Below the pieces are notes generated by a model, which worked only from the letters and a program-made list of their open reading frames with translations, did no database searches and was not told the origin of the DNA. A DNA stretch of 64,000 nucleotides from the NCBI RefSeq assembly GCF_014696225.1, contig NZ_JACJPV010000002.1, positions 1-64,000 of the forward strand. Reading direction: 5' to 3'. A program made the position numbers and the translations under genes. Source of the DNA: Anabaena sp. FACHB-1237. GTDB taxonomy: Bacteria > Cyanobacteriota > Cyanobacteriia > Cyanobacteriales > Nostocaceae. Positions 26,956 through 39,200 of the stretch are shown here, one piece after another (position 1 is the stretch's first letter; each line of letters starts with the position of its first letter).

Positions 26956-27087
26956 ATGGACGCAATAACCGGTATCTTAGGTAACATTGACTTTCAAGTA
27001 ATTTTTCAATTGACCTGTTTAGCATTAATTGTCATTGCTGGACCTGTGGTAATCTTTTTGTTGGCATTTCGCAACGGCAACCTATAA
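26956..27087 (+). CDS. psb30: Photosystem II subunit Psb30 (Ycf12)
   Basis: 43 residues, a small gene easily missed. One membrane helix with the conserved segment 'ALIVIAGPVVIFLLAFRNGNL' split over residues 23-43. This matches Psb30/Ycf12, a single-helix PSII core protein near the PsbJ/PsbK side that stabilises the complex in thylakoids. The ATG follows a good ribosome site (GGGAGGATC, ending about 9 bases upstream). It lies alone between YkgJ and convergent recJ. Confidence 0.9.
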   Translation: MDAITGILGNIDFQVIFQLTCLALIVIAGPVVIFLLAFRNGNL

Positions 27088-27140
27088 TTAGGTGATTGGT
27101 AATGGGTAATTGGTGATGGGTATGTCCTGTTTTCCAATTA

Positions 27141-29234
27141 CTATTCATTACCTGCTGTTAATAAGGCTTGTAAAGCAGCTTGAATAATTGCATCATACTG
27201 AGGTTGAGATAAGTTGACTTGTTTAGCATTTTCTCGACTTAAACCCAATAAACCTGTTTTTTCTCCTGGTTGCATAACTAATACTTTGCCTTGACTATTT
27301 TTAATTCTTAACTCGTTAGTAACTCCATTATTATAAATACCACAACTATATTGAGTTTGGTGATGTTCAAATTTTACGTTTGGTAATTTGCTGGGATGAC
27401 TAAAAAGTTGGATGATATAATCTGGTAACTTAAATCCTATTAATTCTAATTCAACAGAAATTTTACCATTATAATTATTTTCTCGTAGTTTATAGGCGAT
27501 ATCTATACGTGGAGGTAAAGGAAAATAGTCACGCGATCGCCAAAATATTCCCTGAATTGGTTGGTCTTTATTTTCTTGAACTACAGTAAATTTAATATGA
27601 GCTTTAATATGACCTTTTCCCACTAATTGCTGTTCTAATACATGAACATTATTTGTCGAAAATATGGGATCAGGGTTATCTATTCCACAGGGATGGAGAA
27701 CATTTAACTCTTGATATAATTGATAATTAATATCATGTAAATTAATTTGGGTATCTATTTTTAAAAGTGGTTTTAGATGGTGAATTTCTAAACATTGATT
27801 AGCAAATTTTGATAATCTTAACCGAAAATCATCTAAATTATTAGCAGGTAAAGAAAAACCTCCTGCGGCTTGATGACCACCATATTTACCTAACAAGTCA
27901 TCACAAAATTGTAAAGCCTGAAAAACATGAAATTCTGGTATTCCTCTAGCAGAACCGCGAATAATATGATCATGTTCATAAGTAGCAATGAAAACCGGAA
28001 CTCCATAACGTTCTAATAACCGAGAAGCGACAATTCCAATTACTCCATGATGCCAATTTTCTTTAATTATTAATAACACGCGATCCTGTGGTAATGATTT
28101 AACATATAATTCCTCTACAATAGCGATCGCTTCCTGTTCAATTTCTTCACATAAACGCTGTCTTTCCGAGTTAGTTTGTTCACATTGCATAGCTTTTGTT
28201 AAAGCAATACCCAGATCATCAGTAGTTAATAAATCTATAACAATTTGGGGATCTCCAATTCTACCAATAGCGTTAATTCTTGGACCTAATTTAAAACCGA
28301 TATCTTCCGGTTTTAATGTTTGATTATTATGTTGATTATTTGGAGTGGTTAAATTTGTTTCTCCCGTATCACTACTTTGGACTCCAGCCACTTGAATTAA
28401 GGCTTGAATGCCTGGTAAACTGCACTTTGGTAAATATTTTAGACCACGTTTTACCCAACGACGATTAACACCAGTTAAAGGGGCTAAATCAGCGATCGTA
28501 CCTAAGGTGAATAAAGACAATAAAGGAGCGACTAAACCCTTAATTTCCCCTAATTGTTGAGCGATAGAAACAGCTAAAATATAGGCAACTCCCACGCCCG
28601 CAATACCACGATAGGGAGAAGATTCATTAATTAATTTAGGGTTAAGAATAGCATCAGCAGGAGGTAATTTTGGCGGGATATCATGATGATCAGTAATAAT
28701 AATTTTTAAGCCTAATTCCTTAGCTTTATTAATAGGTTCAAAAGCAGAAATACCATTATCAACAGTGAGAATTAACTGGACATTTTCATCATAAAATTCT
28801 TGAACAATGCGGTTATTAATGCCATAACCATCCTTCATCCGACTGGGAATAGCATAATCTACATTAGCGCCTAAAGCGCGAAGACTGCGTAATAATAAAG
28901 CCGTACTAGTCATACCATCTGCATCATAATCTCCACAGATAGCAATTTTAGAATTATTAGCGATCGCATTTTCTAATAATTCCACACTGATAGCTAAATC
29001 AGGGAAATCGTCAAAAGGAGAAGGTAAATTTAAACTATCAGGATTTAAAAATATTTGGGCATTTTCAGGAGTTTCTAAACCGCGATTAATTAATAATTGG
29101 GCAATAATGGGAGAGATATTATTTAAAGTAGCTAATTCCTGGGATAATTGGGGATAAGAAGGATAAATTTGCCAACGTTGATTAGGTAAACGGCGTTGCA
29201 ACCGAGGGGATGTTTCCAGAGATTCATTTAACAT
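27141..29234 (-). CDS. recJ: Single-stranded-DNA-specific exonuclease RecJ
   Basis: 697 residues. The DHH phosphoesterase motifs are intact: 'GDYDADGMTST' (101-111), 'TDHHDIPP' (about 180-187), plus the DHHA1 region with 'GGHQAAGGFSL' (about 465). A C-terminal OB-like part follows. RecJ degrades 5' single-stranded ends in RecF recombination and mismatch repair, using Mn2+. The length is in the range for cyanobacterial RecJ. It is downstream of the polyketide operon on the same strand, separated by 170 bp with a hairpin. Confidence 0.95.
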   Translation of the reverse strand: MLNESLETSPRLQRRLPNQRWQIYPSYPQLSQELATLNNISPIIAQLLINRGLETPENAQIFLNPDSLNLPSPFDDFPDLAISVELLENAIANNSKIAICGDYDADGMTSTALLLRSLRALGANVDYAIPSRMKDGYGINNRIVQEFYDENVQLILTVDNGISAFEPINKAKELGLKIIITDHHDIPPKLPPADAILNPKLINESSPYRGIAGVGVAYILAVSIAQQLGEIKGLVAPLLSLFTLGTIADLAPLTGVNRRWVKRGLKYLPKCSLPGIQALIQVAGVQSSDTGETNLTTPNNQHNNQTLKPEDIGFKLGPRINAIGRIGDPQIVIDLLTTDDLGIALTKAMQCEQTNSERQRLCEEIEQEAIAIVEELYVKSLPQDRVLLIIKENWHHGVIGIVASRLLERYGVPVFIATYEHDHIIRGSARGIPEFHVFQALQFCDDLLGKYGGHQAAGGFSLPANNLDDFRLRLSKFANQCLEIHHLKPLLKIDTQINLHDINYQLYQELNVLHPCGIDNPDPIFSTNNVHVLEQQLVGKGHIKAHIKFTVVQENKDQPIQGIFWRSRDYFPLPPRIDIAYKLRENNYNGKISVELELIGFKLPDYIIQLFSHPSKLPNVKFEHHQTQYSCGIYNNGVTNELRIKNSQGKVLVMQPGEKTGLLGLSRENAKQVNLSQPQYDAIIQAALQALLTAGNE

Positions 29235-29261
29235 ATTAGGTAATTAGGAATATAATTGATT

Positions 29262-29294
29262 AGATACCGGACTTCTTTAAGAAGTCCGGTATCT
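29262..29294. terminator. Hairpin after the polyketide operon
   Basis: AGATACCGGACTTCTT / AAGAAGTCCGGTATCT, perfect 33-bp palindrome 110 bp past the stop of the last polyketide gene and just before recJ. The site suits transcript termination for the 24-kb operon, although it is also one of the dispersed hairpins. Confidence 0.55.
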
Positions 29295-29404
29295 GAAATT
29301 CTCCAAGATTTATCAAGATTGATAATAAACCAACAGTACCATCAGGACGAATAAATAAAGATCTGTTTTTGAAAAAGTCGGGTATCTGATAAATTACTGA
29401 TAAA

Positions 29405-32400
29405 TCATTTTAAACCCAAAGCAATCTTTTCCCAAACAAATTGTAAATTATTACTCAAAAAAGAACCGTGATTACCACTAACCATATAAGATTGAGAATT
29501 ATTAGTAGTATATGCACTCCATTTAGCCATTTCTTCAGGAGTAATTTCCGTATCTTCTAAACCTCCAATAGCAAACATAGGACAATTTAGAGGCCGATTT
29601 TGAGAATATTTTTGATTATAACTCAACAAAATCTTAATATCTGCCCTTAACCTACTAGAAATAATATTCATCACATATTCATCAGATTTTAAAGCATCAG
29701 GAACACCAGAAACAGATAAAAATTGTCTGAGAATTTCATCTTCCGAAAGTTTTGATAACTCAGGCATTTTTGCCATTAAAGCACCAGGAGTTAAAGCACC
29801 TCCCACATAAAAACTTACAGGTTGTACACCATATTTTTGTTTTAATAAATGTGCTAGTTCAAAACCAATAAACGCCCCTAAACTTGTTCCCCAAAAAGCA
29901 AAAGGTTTATCTAAATAACCACAAATTACTGATTCTAAAGATTCCACAACATCTATAAAATTGGTAAAAACAGTAGTTTTAATTTCTCCTTCTCTTCCTG
30001 GTAATTCAATGGGAATTACTTCAATTTCTAGGGGTAAATTATCTGACCAGTCACGGAATACATAAGCAGAACCTCCCAATTCATGAAAACAGAATAACCT
30101 CAATTTTGCCGCATTTTTAGGTTTATAATAGGCAATTAAATTAGGGATTTCTACTTTTGGAACTTTTGGAATAGGAGGATTTATTGTTTGTTGAATTGGT
30201 TGTTGTCCTTTATTTCTCAACCTATTAATTCTCAAAGTTTCTAACTGTTGAGACATAATAGCTAATTGTTGCTGTAATAAATTCTCAGGAATCTTTCTAT
30301 TTACTTTAGGTGTTACTTGTGGTGTATTGACTGGTATATTTACTGGTGTATTGGTGGTATTATTGGCAGTAACTAATGGTTGTACAGGATGATTAGATTT
30401 CATACCATTACCATTTGTAGTAGATATTAATGGTATTTGTGGTTTTTTCTCAGCGATATCTACCCAAAAAGATTTTCTATAAAAAGCATAAGTTGGTAAT
30501 TCCAACTTACAACGAGAATAACCAGCATCAAAACCTAACCAGTCAATAGTAACGCCTTGTAGATATAACTTACTAAGACTTTGTAATAATTGTTGCCAAT
30601 CTGCATTTTGAGGACGTAAAGAAGGCAACCATAAACCATAATTTTCGGGTAAAGAAGCAGGTAAACATTGCTTTCCTAAACCTAATAAAATTGGTTTAGC
30701 ACCTATTTCTAAAAATACCTCATATTCCTCATTAAAAAGACTTTGCATACTTTGACAAAATCTCACTGGGGCAATGATATGATTTACCCAATATTCAGCA
30801 TTGGTAATATTATCATCAGCGCGTTTTCCTGTGACATTAGAAATAACAGGAATTTTAGCTTTATGATAAGTAATCTCCGCAGCTATTTTTCTAAAATCAT
30901 TTAAAATAGGCTGCATTAAAGGAGAATGGAAAGCATGGGAAACTTGTAATTTAGTGCTTTTAATTCCTTGTTTTGTTAAAGTTTCACAAATATCATAAAT
31001 AGCAGCATTATCACCAGAAATTACTACACTTTCAGGAGCATTAAAAGCCGCAATACTCACTTGATCATCATACTTTGCTAAAAGTGGTTTAATTTGATTT
31101 TCTGCTGCCATTAATGATACCATTTCACCTGTTGGTGGTAAATTTTGCATTAACTTTCCGCGATGGGCAATTAATTTTAAACCATCTTCCAAACTGAAAA
31201 TACCTGCTATACAAGCTGCTACATATTCTCCCACACTATGACCCATAACCACATCGGGTTTAATACCCCAGGACTTCCATAATTGTGCTAAAGAATATTC
31301 AATGGCAAATAACGCAGGTTGAGTATATACTGTTTCATCAATTAAGTTATTTGTGGTTGAGGATGGAGAATAGATAATATCTAACAAAGGTATTTCTAAA
31401 TACTGTTTTAATATCTCTTTGCATTGTTCCAAAGATTCACGAAAAACAGCATTTGTTTCATATAATTGTTTAGCCATCCCCACATATTGGGAACCTTGGC
31501 CAGTAAATAAAAATGCTATTTTAGGAGTAGTACCATTGGTAGGAATTTGATCATAAAAAATATTCGGTGTTTCAATTTCTCGATTATTTTCTAACTGTTT
31601 TAATTTAGTAATTAAGTCATCATTACTATCAGCAACTATGGATATTCTATGATTAAAATGAGCCCGTCCAGTATTAGCAGTAAAACAAATATCTGCTAGG
31701 TTTAATTGAGGATTTGCTAATAAATGATTTTGGTAACTGGTAATTAAATCTTGTAAAGAATTTTCAGTTTTTGCAGAAATTGTGAATACATGAAAAGGAC
31801 GTTGAATAGAATTTTGCGCTGGAGTTTCTGGAGTAAATTCTTCTAAAATTATATGGGCATTTGTACCACTAAAACTAAAGGAACTAACACCAGCAACGCG
31901 GGTTTTTTGCACATCTGGATTAATTTCCCAAGGAACAAATTTAGTATTAACTTGCACTGGTAAATTCTGCCAATTAATGAAAGAACTAGGATTATGAAAA
32001 TGTAAAGAAGGGGCAATTTGTTGATGTTTTAATTGTAAAACAACTTTAATTAAACCAGCAATTCCCGCACCAGCTTCTAAATGGCCAATATTACTTTTTA
32101 CTGAACCCAATTTTAGAGGATTTTCTAAAGTGTGACTTTTACCAAAAACCGTACCTAAAGAATTAACTTCAATGGGATCACCTAAAGCAGTTCCCGTACC
32201 ATGTGCTTCGATATAACTAACATTTTCGGGACTAATTCCACCACTTTCTAATGCTTTACGAATTACGGCTTGTTGAGATGGTCCACTGGGAACTGTTAAA
32301 CCACTGGTATGACCATCTTGGTTGACTGCACTTCCGCGAATTACTGCGAGAATATTGTCATTATTTCTAATAGCATCAGAGAGTCTTTTAAGAACAATAA

Positions 32401-33223
32401 TTCCGCAACCTTCACTTCTCACAAAACCATCAGCGCTATTATCGAATGTTTTACATCTTCCATCGGGAGCAAGCATTTTAGCTTTGGCGAAATTCACTGT
32501 TACTTCTGGTGTAATAATGCGATTTACTCCCCCAGCTAACGCAATATCACTTTCACCATTTCGCAAACTTAAACAAGCTAGGTGTACCGTAACTAAAGAA
32601 GAAGAACAAGCAGTATCTACCGCTAAACTAGGACCTTGTAAACCTAAAATATAAGAGATTCTTCCCACAGCACTACTATGAGAATTTCCTGTACCAAAAT
32701 GGGAATTTATTTCGCTAGTATCTTGATTTAATAAAAGTTGAGAGTAATCATTACTAGCAATTCCTATAAATACACCTGTTTGAGTTTTAGCTAGTTGTTG
32801 GGGATTAATTGCGGCGTTTTCTAATGCTTCCCAAGTAATTTCTAAAAGTAAGCGATGTTGAGGATCTAATGCTTTAGCTTCTTTAGGAGATATCGAAAAA
32901 AAACTAGGTTCAAATTCTTTTAGTTTATCTACAAAACCACCATAACGGGTGTAAATTTTACCGGGGACTTCTTTATTTGCATCATAATAATCATCAACAT
33001 TCCATCTATCTTGAGGAATTTCTGTAATAGCATCAATACCATTTTTTAAAAGTTGCCAAAAAGCATCGGGGTTATCAGCGCCAGGAAATCTACAACCCAT
33101 CCCAATAATAGCAATAGGTTCATTTTTGGCTTTTTCTAATAATTGTAATTTGGCTTTAGTTTCGCGTAATTCTACTAAAGCCTTTTTCATTAATGCCGTG
33201 TTATCTAATTTTGGTTGATTCAT
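29405..33223 (-). CDS. Type I PKS, KS-AT-TE, no ACP
   Basis: 1272 residues. N-terminal docking-like helix (1-32), KS (about 35-465, Cys206, His341, His381 all present), AT (about 555-860, 'GHSVGEY' and 'SHAFHS', a malonyl-CoA pattern), a Pro/Asn/Thr-rich linker with a short helix (about 930-1025), and a C-terminal thioesterase (about 1030-1270) with 'GTSLGA' (Ser about 1108), 'GLEDTEIT' and 'SGNHGSF' forming a Ser-Asp-His set. No GxDS phosphopantetheine site exists anywhere, so the module must use an ACP in trans, or the KS-AT does not elongate in the usual way. The TE is of the stand-alone type II/GrsT-like kind rather than a normal macrocyclising TE. Last gene of the operon, 66 bp after the preceding PKS. 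Confidence 0.9.
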   Translation of the reverse strand: MNQPKLDNTALMKKALVELRETKAKLQLLEKAKNEPIAIIGMGCRFPGADNPDAFWQLLKNGIDAITEIPQDRWNVDDYYDANKEVPGKIYTRYGGFVDKLKEFEPSFFSISPKEAKALDPQHRLLLEITWEALENAAINPQQLAKTQTGVFIGIASNDYSQLLLNQDTSEINSHFGTGNSHSSAVGRISYILGLQGPSLAVDTACSSSLVTVHLACLSLRNGESDIALAGGVNRIITPEVTVNFAKAKMLAPDGRCKTFDNSADGFVRSEGCGIIVLKRLSDAIRNNDNILAVIRGSAVNQDGHTSGLTVPSGPSQQAVIRKALESGGISPENVSYIEAHGTGTALGDPIEVNSLGTVFGKSHTLENPLKLGSVKSNIGHLEAGAGIAGLIKVVLQLKHQQIAPSLHFHNPSSFINWQNLPVQVNTKFVPWEINPDVQKTRVAGVSSFSFSGTNAHIILEEFTPETPAQNSIQRPFHVFTISAKTENSLQDLITSYQNHLLANPQLNLADICFTANTGRAHFNHRISIVADSNDDLITKLKQLENNREIETPNIFYDQIPTNGTTPKIAFLFTGQGSQYVGMAKQLYETNAVFRESLEQCKEILKQYLEIPLLDIIYSPSSTTNNLIDETVYTQPALFAIEYSLAQLWKSWGIKPDVVMGHSVGEYVAACIAGIFSLEDGLKLIAHRGKLMQNLPPTGEMVSLMAAENQIKPLLAKYDDQVSIAAFNAPESVVISGDNAAIYDICETLTKQGIKSTKLQVSHAFHSPLMQPILNDFRKIAAEITYHKAKIPVISNVTGKRADDNITNAEYWVNHIIAPVRFCQSMQSLFNEEYEVFLEIGAKPILLGLGKQCLPASLPENYGLWLPSLRPQNADWQQLLQSLSKLYLQGVTIDWLGFDAGYSRCKLELPTYAFYRKSFWVDIAEKKPQIPLISTTNGNGMKSNHPVQPLVTANNTTNTPVNIPVNTPQVTPKVNRKIPENLLQQQLAIMSQQLETLRINRLRNKGQQPIQQTINPPIPKVPKVEIPNLIAYYKPKNAAKLRLFCFHELGGSAYVFRDWSDNLPLEIEVIPIELPGREGEIKTTVFTNFIDVVESLESVICGYLDKPFAFWGTSLGAFIGFELAHLLKQKYGVQPVSFYVGGALTPGALMAKMPELSKLSEDEILRQFLSVSGVPDALKSDEYVMNIISSRLRADIKILLSYNQKYSQNRPLNCPMFAIGGLEDTEITPEEMAKWSAYTTNNSQSYMVSGNHGSFLSNNLQFVWEKIALGLK

Positions 33224-33289
33224 GGTTTTTTAGATGTAATTTGGTGGATAAAAGTGTAGATGCGATTTATAATCGCTTTTTTCTAATTG

Positions 33290-36200
33290 CTAATTATTTA
33301 ATTCTGCTGCTAACAGTAAAGCAATTTCATCTTCTGATAAGCTATCTAAATCTTCATTTTTATCTTGGATAATTGTTGAATTGGTAATAGTTGATGTTTC
33401 CCCCTCTTGAGTTTCTACAAAATCTATATTTAAAGCATCCGTGATTAAATAATTAACCATATCGTTAATTGTGGGATAATCAAATGCTCCCGTCATGGGA
33501 ATAGAACAGCCTAAACTAGATTGTAATTTATTTCTTAAATCTACAGAAGTCAAGGAATCCATTCCTAATTCAAAAAATCCTTCATCTAAACCGATTTTAC
33601 GCGAAGATTTAAAACCTAAAACTTGACCTACTATGGCGCTAACATGAGATTCTAACATGGACTTGCGCTCACTAGGAATGGCAGCTAATAATTCTTGTAA
33701 AAACTCCGATTTTGATGTTGATATTTCCTGTTTTTCCTGTTGCCAATCTGCCAAAAATGGTGAATTATTATATTGTAGTAATGCGGTTGACCATTCAATA
33801 GGTACAACTCCAGTTTGTACGCTAGAATTACTCATTAATAATTCCATTGCATCTAATACTTGTTGTGGGTTAATGGAGTCTACACCTTTTTTCTGTACTG
33901 AGACATCTGCTTTAATTTCTGCTGCTGAACCAATTTGCGAAACGGCACTTAAATTAATACTTAATCCAGGTAATCCCATTTGGCGACGATAATGGGCTAA
34001 ACCATCTAAGAAAGCGTTGGCAGAGGAGTGGTTAGATTGACCAGGAGAGCCTAGTAATGACGCTACAGAGGAAAACAGAACAAAAAAGTCTAAAGGCTGG
34101 TTCTGAGTCAATTTATGCAAATGCCATGATCCTTGAACTTTGGGGTACATTACTGTCTCAAAGTTTGCCCATTTTTGTTGTCTTAAAATGCCATCTGCTA
34201 AGACTCCTACTGAATGAATAACACCTTTTAATGGGGGGAGATTTTTCTCAATATTCGTGATCACTTTTTCCATAGATGTAAAATCAGTAACATCACCTTG
34301 AGACAGAGTAATTTTAGCCCCAGCTTGTTCTAATTCACGTATTTGAATCTGGGCAGTTTCTTGAGGTTTATTTCTACCAACTAATACTAAATTTTTCGCG
34401 CCTTTTTCGATTAACCAACGGGCAACTAATAAACCTAAACCCCCCCAACCTCCAGTAATTAAATATGTGCCATTTTCATCGCAAGTGATAGCTGTTTCTG
34501 TGTGAGTTTGGGGACTACGGATTAATCTAGCAACATAGCGATCGCTATGATCTTGATCATATCTTAAAGCAATCTGATCTTCAGTATCTTCTGACCAAAT
34601 TTCTAAGGCTAAACTAGCAGCTTTTTCTGTAATTTTGGCATGAGGATCTAAATCAATTCTCACACATTTTAACTCAGGATGTTCTAAGGAAATTACTTTT
34701 CCCATCCCCCATAATGCAGATTGAGATACTCCAGAAACTATGGGGTTTCTAGTAGGTGCTGGTTGTACTCCCTGCGTGACTAACCATAAGCGAGGAGTGC
34801 TAGATAATTTACTACTATTAACTATTGCTTGGACTAAAAATAATGTACTTCCGCAACCAAGGGCAGTTAAATTTGCTAATTCCGCGCTACTAATTGCATC
34901 ATTGCCATTATTTAAACTCCAACATTGCACCACACCATATAAATTTCCTGAAGTAGTTACTGTATTAATTAACTCAGCAAAATCATCGGGGTTTCTGGGG
35001 TTAATGGTAAATTTATGAAACTTATTCTTACCATTTAATTGATGTTTTTGATATTTACTACCAGCAAAAGCTAGATAGCAAGTTTCTCCTTGTTGAGATA
35101 ATTCTTCGGCTAATTTTTCCCCTACTCCATCATCATCAGCTAAAATTAACCAATTTCTAGCAGATGTAGATTTAATAGTGATATCTGAATTAGCAATAAT
35201 TACAGATTGTTGAGATAATGCAATGGGTAAATTTTCACCTTGAGGAAGATTTACTACTTGTTTAAATTGAGTTTTATTCAATAAATTTTGCCATTGAGAT
35301 GGACTTAATAAAGGATAATCTGCACGTAAATCTGTATCTGTAAATCTCCACCAACCATCTAATAAGCCAAAGATTAAATCTAACCATCTTTGACGAGTGG
35401 TTACTTCTAATAAAACTAACATTCCTCCTGGTACTAATAATTTTTGTACATTGGTTAAAGTTTCGGCAATAGATTGAGTGGCATGAATAACATTAGCTGC
35501 GATGATAATATCAAAACTATGGGGTTGAAAACCTTGAGAAATTGGATCTTTTTCAATGTCTAATGTTTTATAACTAATAAAGGGATAATCTGCAAATTTT
35601 GCCTGTGCTTTACTAGTAAATAAAGAACCAATATCACTAAATACATATTCAGTTTTTTCACTGTTAAGATGGGGGAGAATATAACTAGTAGTTCCTCCTG
35701 TACCCGCACCAATTTCTAATAGTTTAATACCTCTATCTGAAGGAATATTTTGTAAACTAATAGTGATAGTTTCAGCCACTAATTTATTCATGACTTGGGC
35801 AACTGGTGAATTTTGATATAATTGGGTAGCTACAGTTAAATCTCCTTGGGGAAATACTAGTTCTACAGGGTCAATTTTTCCTATTAATACCCCACTAAGT
35901 TGAGAAGCACAACGATGTAATAATGTTAATTCTGCTGTTGCTTGGGGAAATTTGGAGAGGAGGTTTTTCTGTTGTTTTTCTGGTGTAACTATGGGTAAAT
36001 CTTTAATAATTTGCCATTTAGTTTTCAGTTCTTTAATAATTCCTGCTTCAGCTAATATTTGCAACATTCTATGTAATAGTCGTTCGTAAAGAGGTATCAC
36101 ACCAAATTTATGGTTAGCAGAACTACTAGTAAAAGTATCACCAATTTTGTAATTCCAACCAATTTCTAATAATGCTTGAATTACATAATCTAAACTTAAT

Positions 36201-39200
36201 TGTTCTAATTTTTCATGAACTTCCCGATAATTATTTAGTTCATTACGTGCGGTTAAATATTTGGTATTATCTATTTTTTTGTTAATATCTATTACTGATA
36301 ATAAAGGACTAGAAATATGTTTACCAAATCTTACTTTCTCTCTCCATTCTATATCATAGAGTAAATTTGTTAAGGTTGTTTTTTGACTACCAAATAACGC
36401 TTTTGATGTGGTTTTCTTGCCTTGTAGTCCTTTAATAAATGCTACTAATTTACCATCTAAATTATAAAGGTAAACATCTGTGGATAAAGTTTGGGGGTTA
36501 GGAGTATCAATAGGATGAAGTTGTGCATAGGTCCATAATTGATTTTCTGGTTGTTGATACAGTTGAAAACTTTGACAACCTATGGGAATATAGGGAGCAT
36601 CATAACTAACTTTTACTTCACTAAATAAAGTAAACATTGTTTGGAAACAACTATCTAGCAATGCTGGATGTATGATATAATCTTTTGTTTCCTTTGCTAT
36701 TGCTGGTTGTAAGTTAATTTTACTTAATGTTTTTCCTGAAGACTGCCAAACTTGTTCCATATTTCTTAATAATGGACCATAAGCTAAATCAATTATTTGA
36801 TTGTAAAATTCTTGAGTACCTTCATTTTCAAATTCTGCTAATAAATCATTAATTTTAACAGTTGATAATTGTTTTGATGCTGGTTTAATTTTACCTTTGG
36901 CGTGAATTTTCCAAGGATTTTCTTCTGTTTCTGTGGTAAAACTATAAATTTCCCAATTAGCTATTTTATCATCTTTATTTCCTGACATATTGAAAACAAA
37001 ATGTAAGGTAGTCTCGCCTTTTTCTGGGAGAATTAAAGCACTTATAAAACTCACTTCTTCTAATACTAAATCAGTGGTTTTGAAGATTTCTTTACCTGCT
37101 GCTAAGGCCATTTCTAAATATCCAGCACCTAGAAATACTACTGAACCATAGATGCGATGATCATTCAAATATACAGGACAATCTTTAGTTATTTTAGACT
37201 CAAATCTAATTTGTGATGATCCTGGTAATTGCATTTTTTGCCCCAATAAGGGATGAATCTTACCAGCAATTTTTGGTTTAGATATTAACGTGATATTTGC
37301 TGATTCTACCCAATAGGATTGTCTTTGGAAGGGGTAAGTTGGTAGTTGGATCTTATGCTGCGGTTGTGAGTATATGTTTTCCCATTTTATATCTGCCCCT
37401 TGAGTATATAAGGATGCTAAATTCTGTAATATTTGTTTTCTTTCTGTTGTTCCTGGTCTTAATGATGGTAGCCATGTATGGTTGTCGTTATTATCTTCTA
37501 TAATTTGACTGGCCATTCCTAGTAATACTGGTTTTGGTCCTATTTCTAGGTGGGTTGTATATCCTAGTTTTTGTAGGGTTTGAATACTTTGGGCAAATTT
37601 TACTGGTTTGATGATGTGGTTTACCCAATATTCAGCTGTGGTAATGTTGTTTTCTGCTATTTCTCCTGTGAGGTTGGAGATGATGGGTATTTTGGGACTG
37701 TTGTAATTTACTTGATTTGCTATTTGACGGTACTCGTCAAGTATTGGTTGCATTAATGGTGAATGAAATGCGTGTGATACTTGTAATTGTTTGGTTTTAA
37801 TGTTTTGTTTTTCTAGTTGTTTGACTATTTTATCTACTATGGTGCTATTTCCTGATATTACTATGCTATTTGTTCCGTTGTATGCAGCTATGGCTATTTC
37901 TTGTTCTGAATGTTGATTAATTAATGGTTCTATTTTTTCGGCTGTGGTTTGTACTGCTACCATTTTGCCATTTTTTGGTAGCTTTTGCATGAGTTTTCCA
38001 CGATGTGCTATGAGTTTTAACCCGTCCTCTAGGCTGAATATTCCTGCTATACAAGCAGCAGGATATTCTCCTATGCTATGTCCTAATACTATATCTGGTT
38101 TGATGCCGTAGTGTTCCCAGGTTTTATATAGGCTATATTCTATGGCAAATAGGGCTGGTTGGGTGTATGCTGTTTGGTCTAATAGGTCGTTTTCTGTGTG
38201 GATTATTTCGATTATGTCTGTTTCTATATACTCAAAAAGTATCTCTCTGCATTTATCTAGGTTTTGTTTGAATATTGGTTCTGTATTATATAGTTCTCTA
38301 CCCATTCCTATGTATTGTGATCCTTGTCCACTACATAAGTACGATATTTTGGGGGTTTTGCGAGAATATCCAATATTAAGATGATCAATATTTTCCAGTT
38401 GACTAATTAATTCTTGTTTGTCAGATGTTACTATTCCTAGTCTATATTGAAAATGAGATCTTCCCACATTAGATGTATAACAAATATCGGTAATATTTAA
38501 CTGAGAATTACTTATTAAATAGTCATGATAACTCTTGACTAATTCTTTTAAAGCATCTTCTGTTTTTGCAGATAATGTTAAAGTATTTTCCCGATTTTCA
38601 GTATTTACTACTTGCTTAATTTGGGGATATTCTTCCACGATAATATGGGAATTTGTACCACTAAAACCGAAAGAACTTACAGCACCAATACGGGATTTTT
38701 CCGTTACTTCCCAAGGGGTTAATTTTGTGGGAATAACTACAGGTAAATCTGACCAATTGATGTAAGGATTTGGTGTGGTAAAATGTAGATGGGGAGCGAT
38801 TTTTTGATGTTGTAATTGCAAGACAAGTTTTATTAAACCTGCAATACCCGCAGCAGCTTCTAAATGTCCAATATTGGTTTTTGCTGAACCAACAATTAAG
38901 GGGTTTTCAGAATTATGATTTTTGGCAAAAACTGCACCTAAAGCACCAATTTCTATAGGATCTCCTAATGATGTTCCTGTACCATGGGCTTCTATATAAC
39001 TAATATCTGCTGGTTTGAGATTACCATTATTTAATGCTTGATGAATAACTGCTTCTTGGGATGGTCCATTGGGTACTGTTAAACCCCCACTTGGTCCATC
39101 TTGGTTGACAGCACTACCACGAATTACTGCTAAAATATTATCATTGTCAGCGATCGCATCTGACAATCTTTTTAAGATAATAACTCCACAACCTTCTCCT

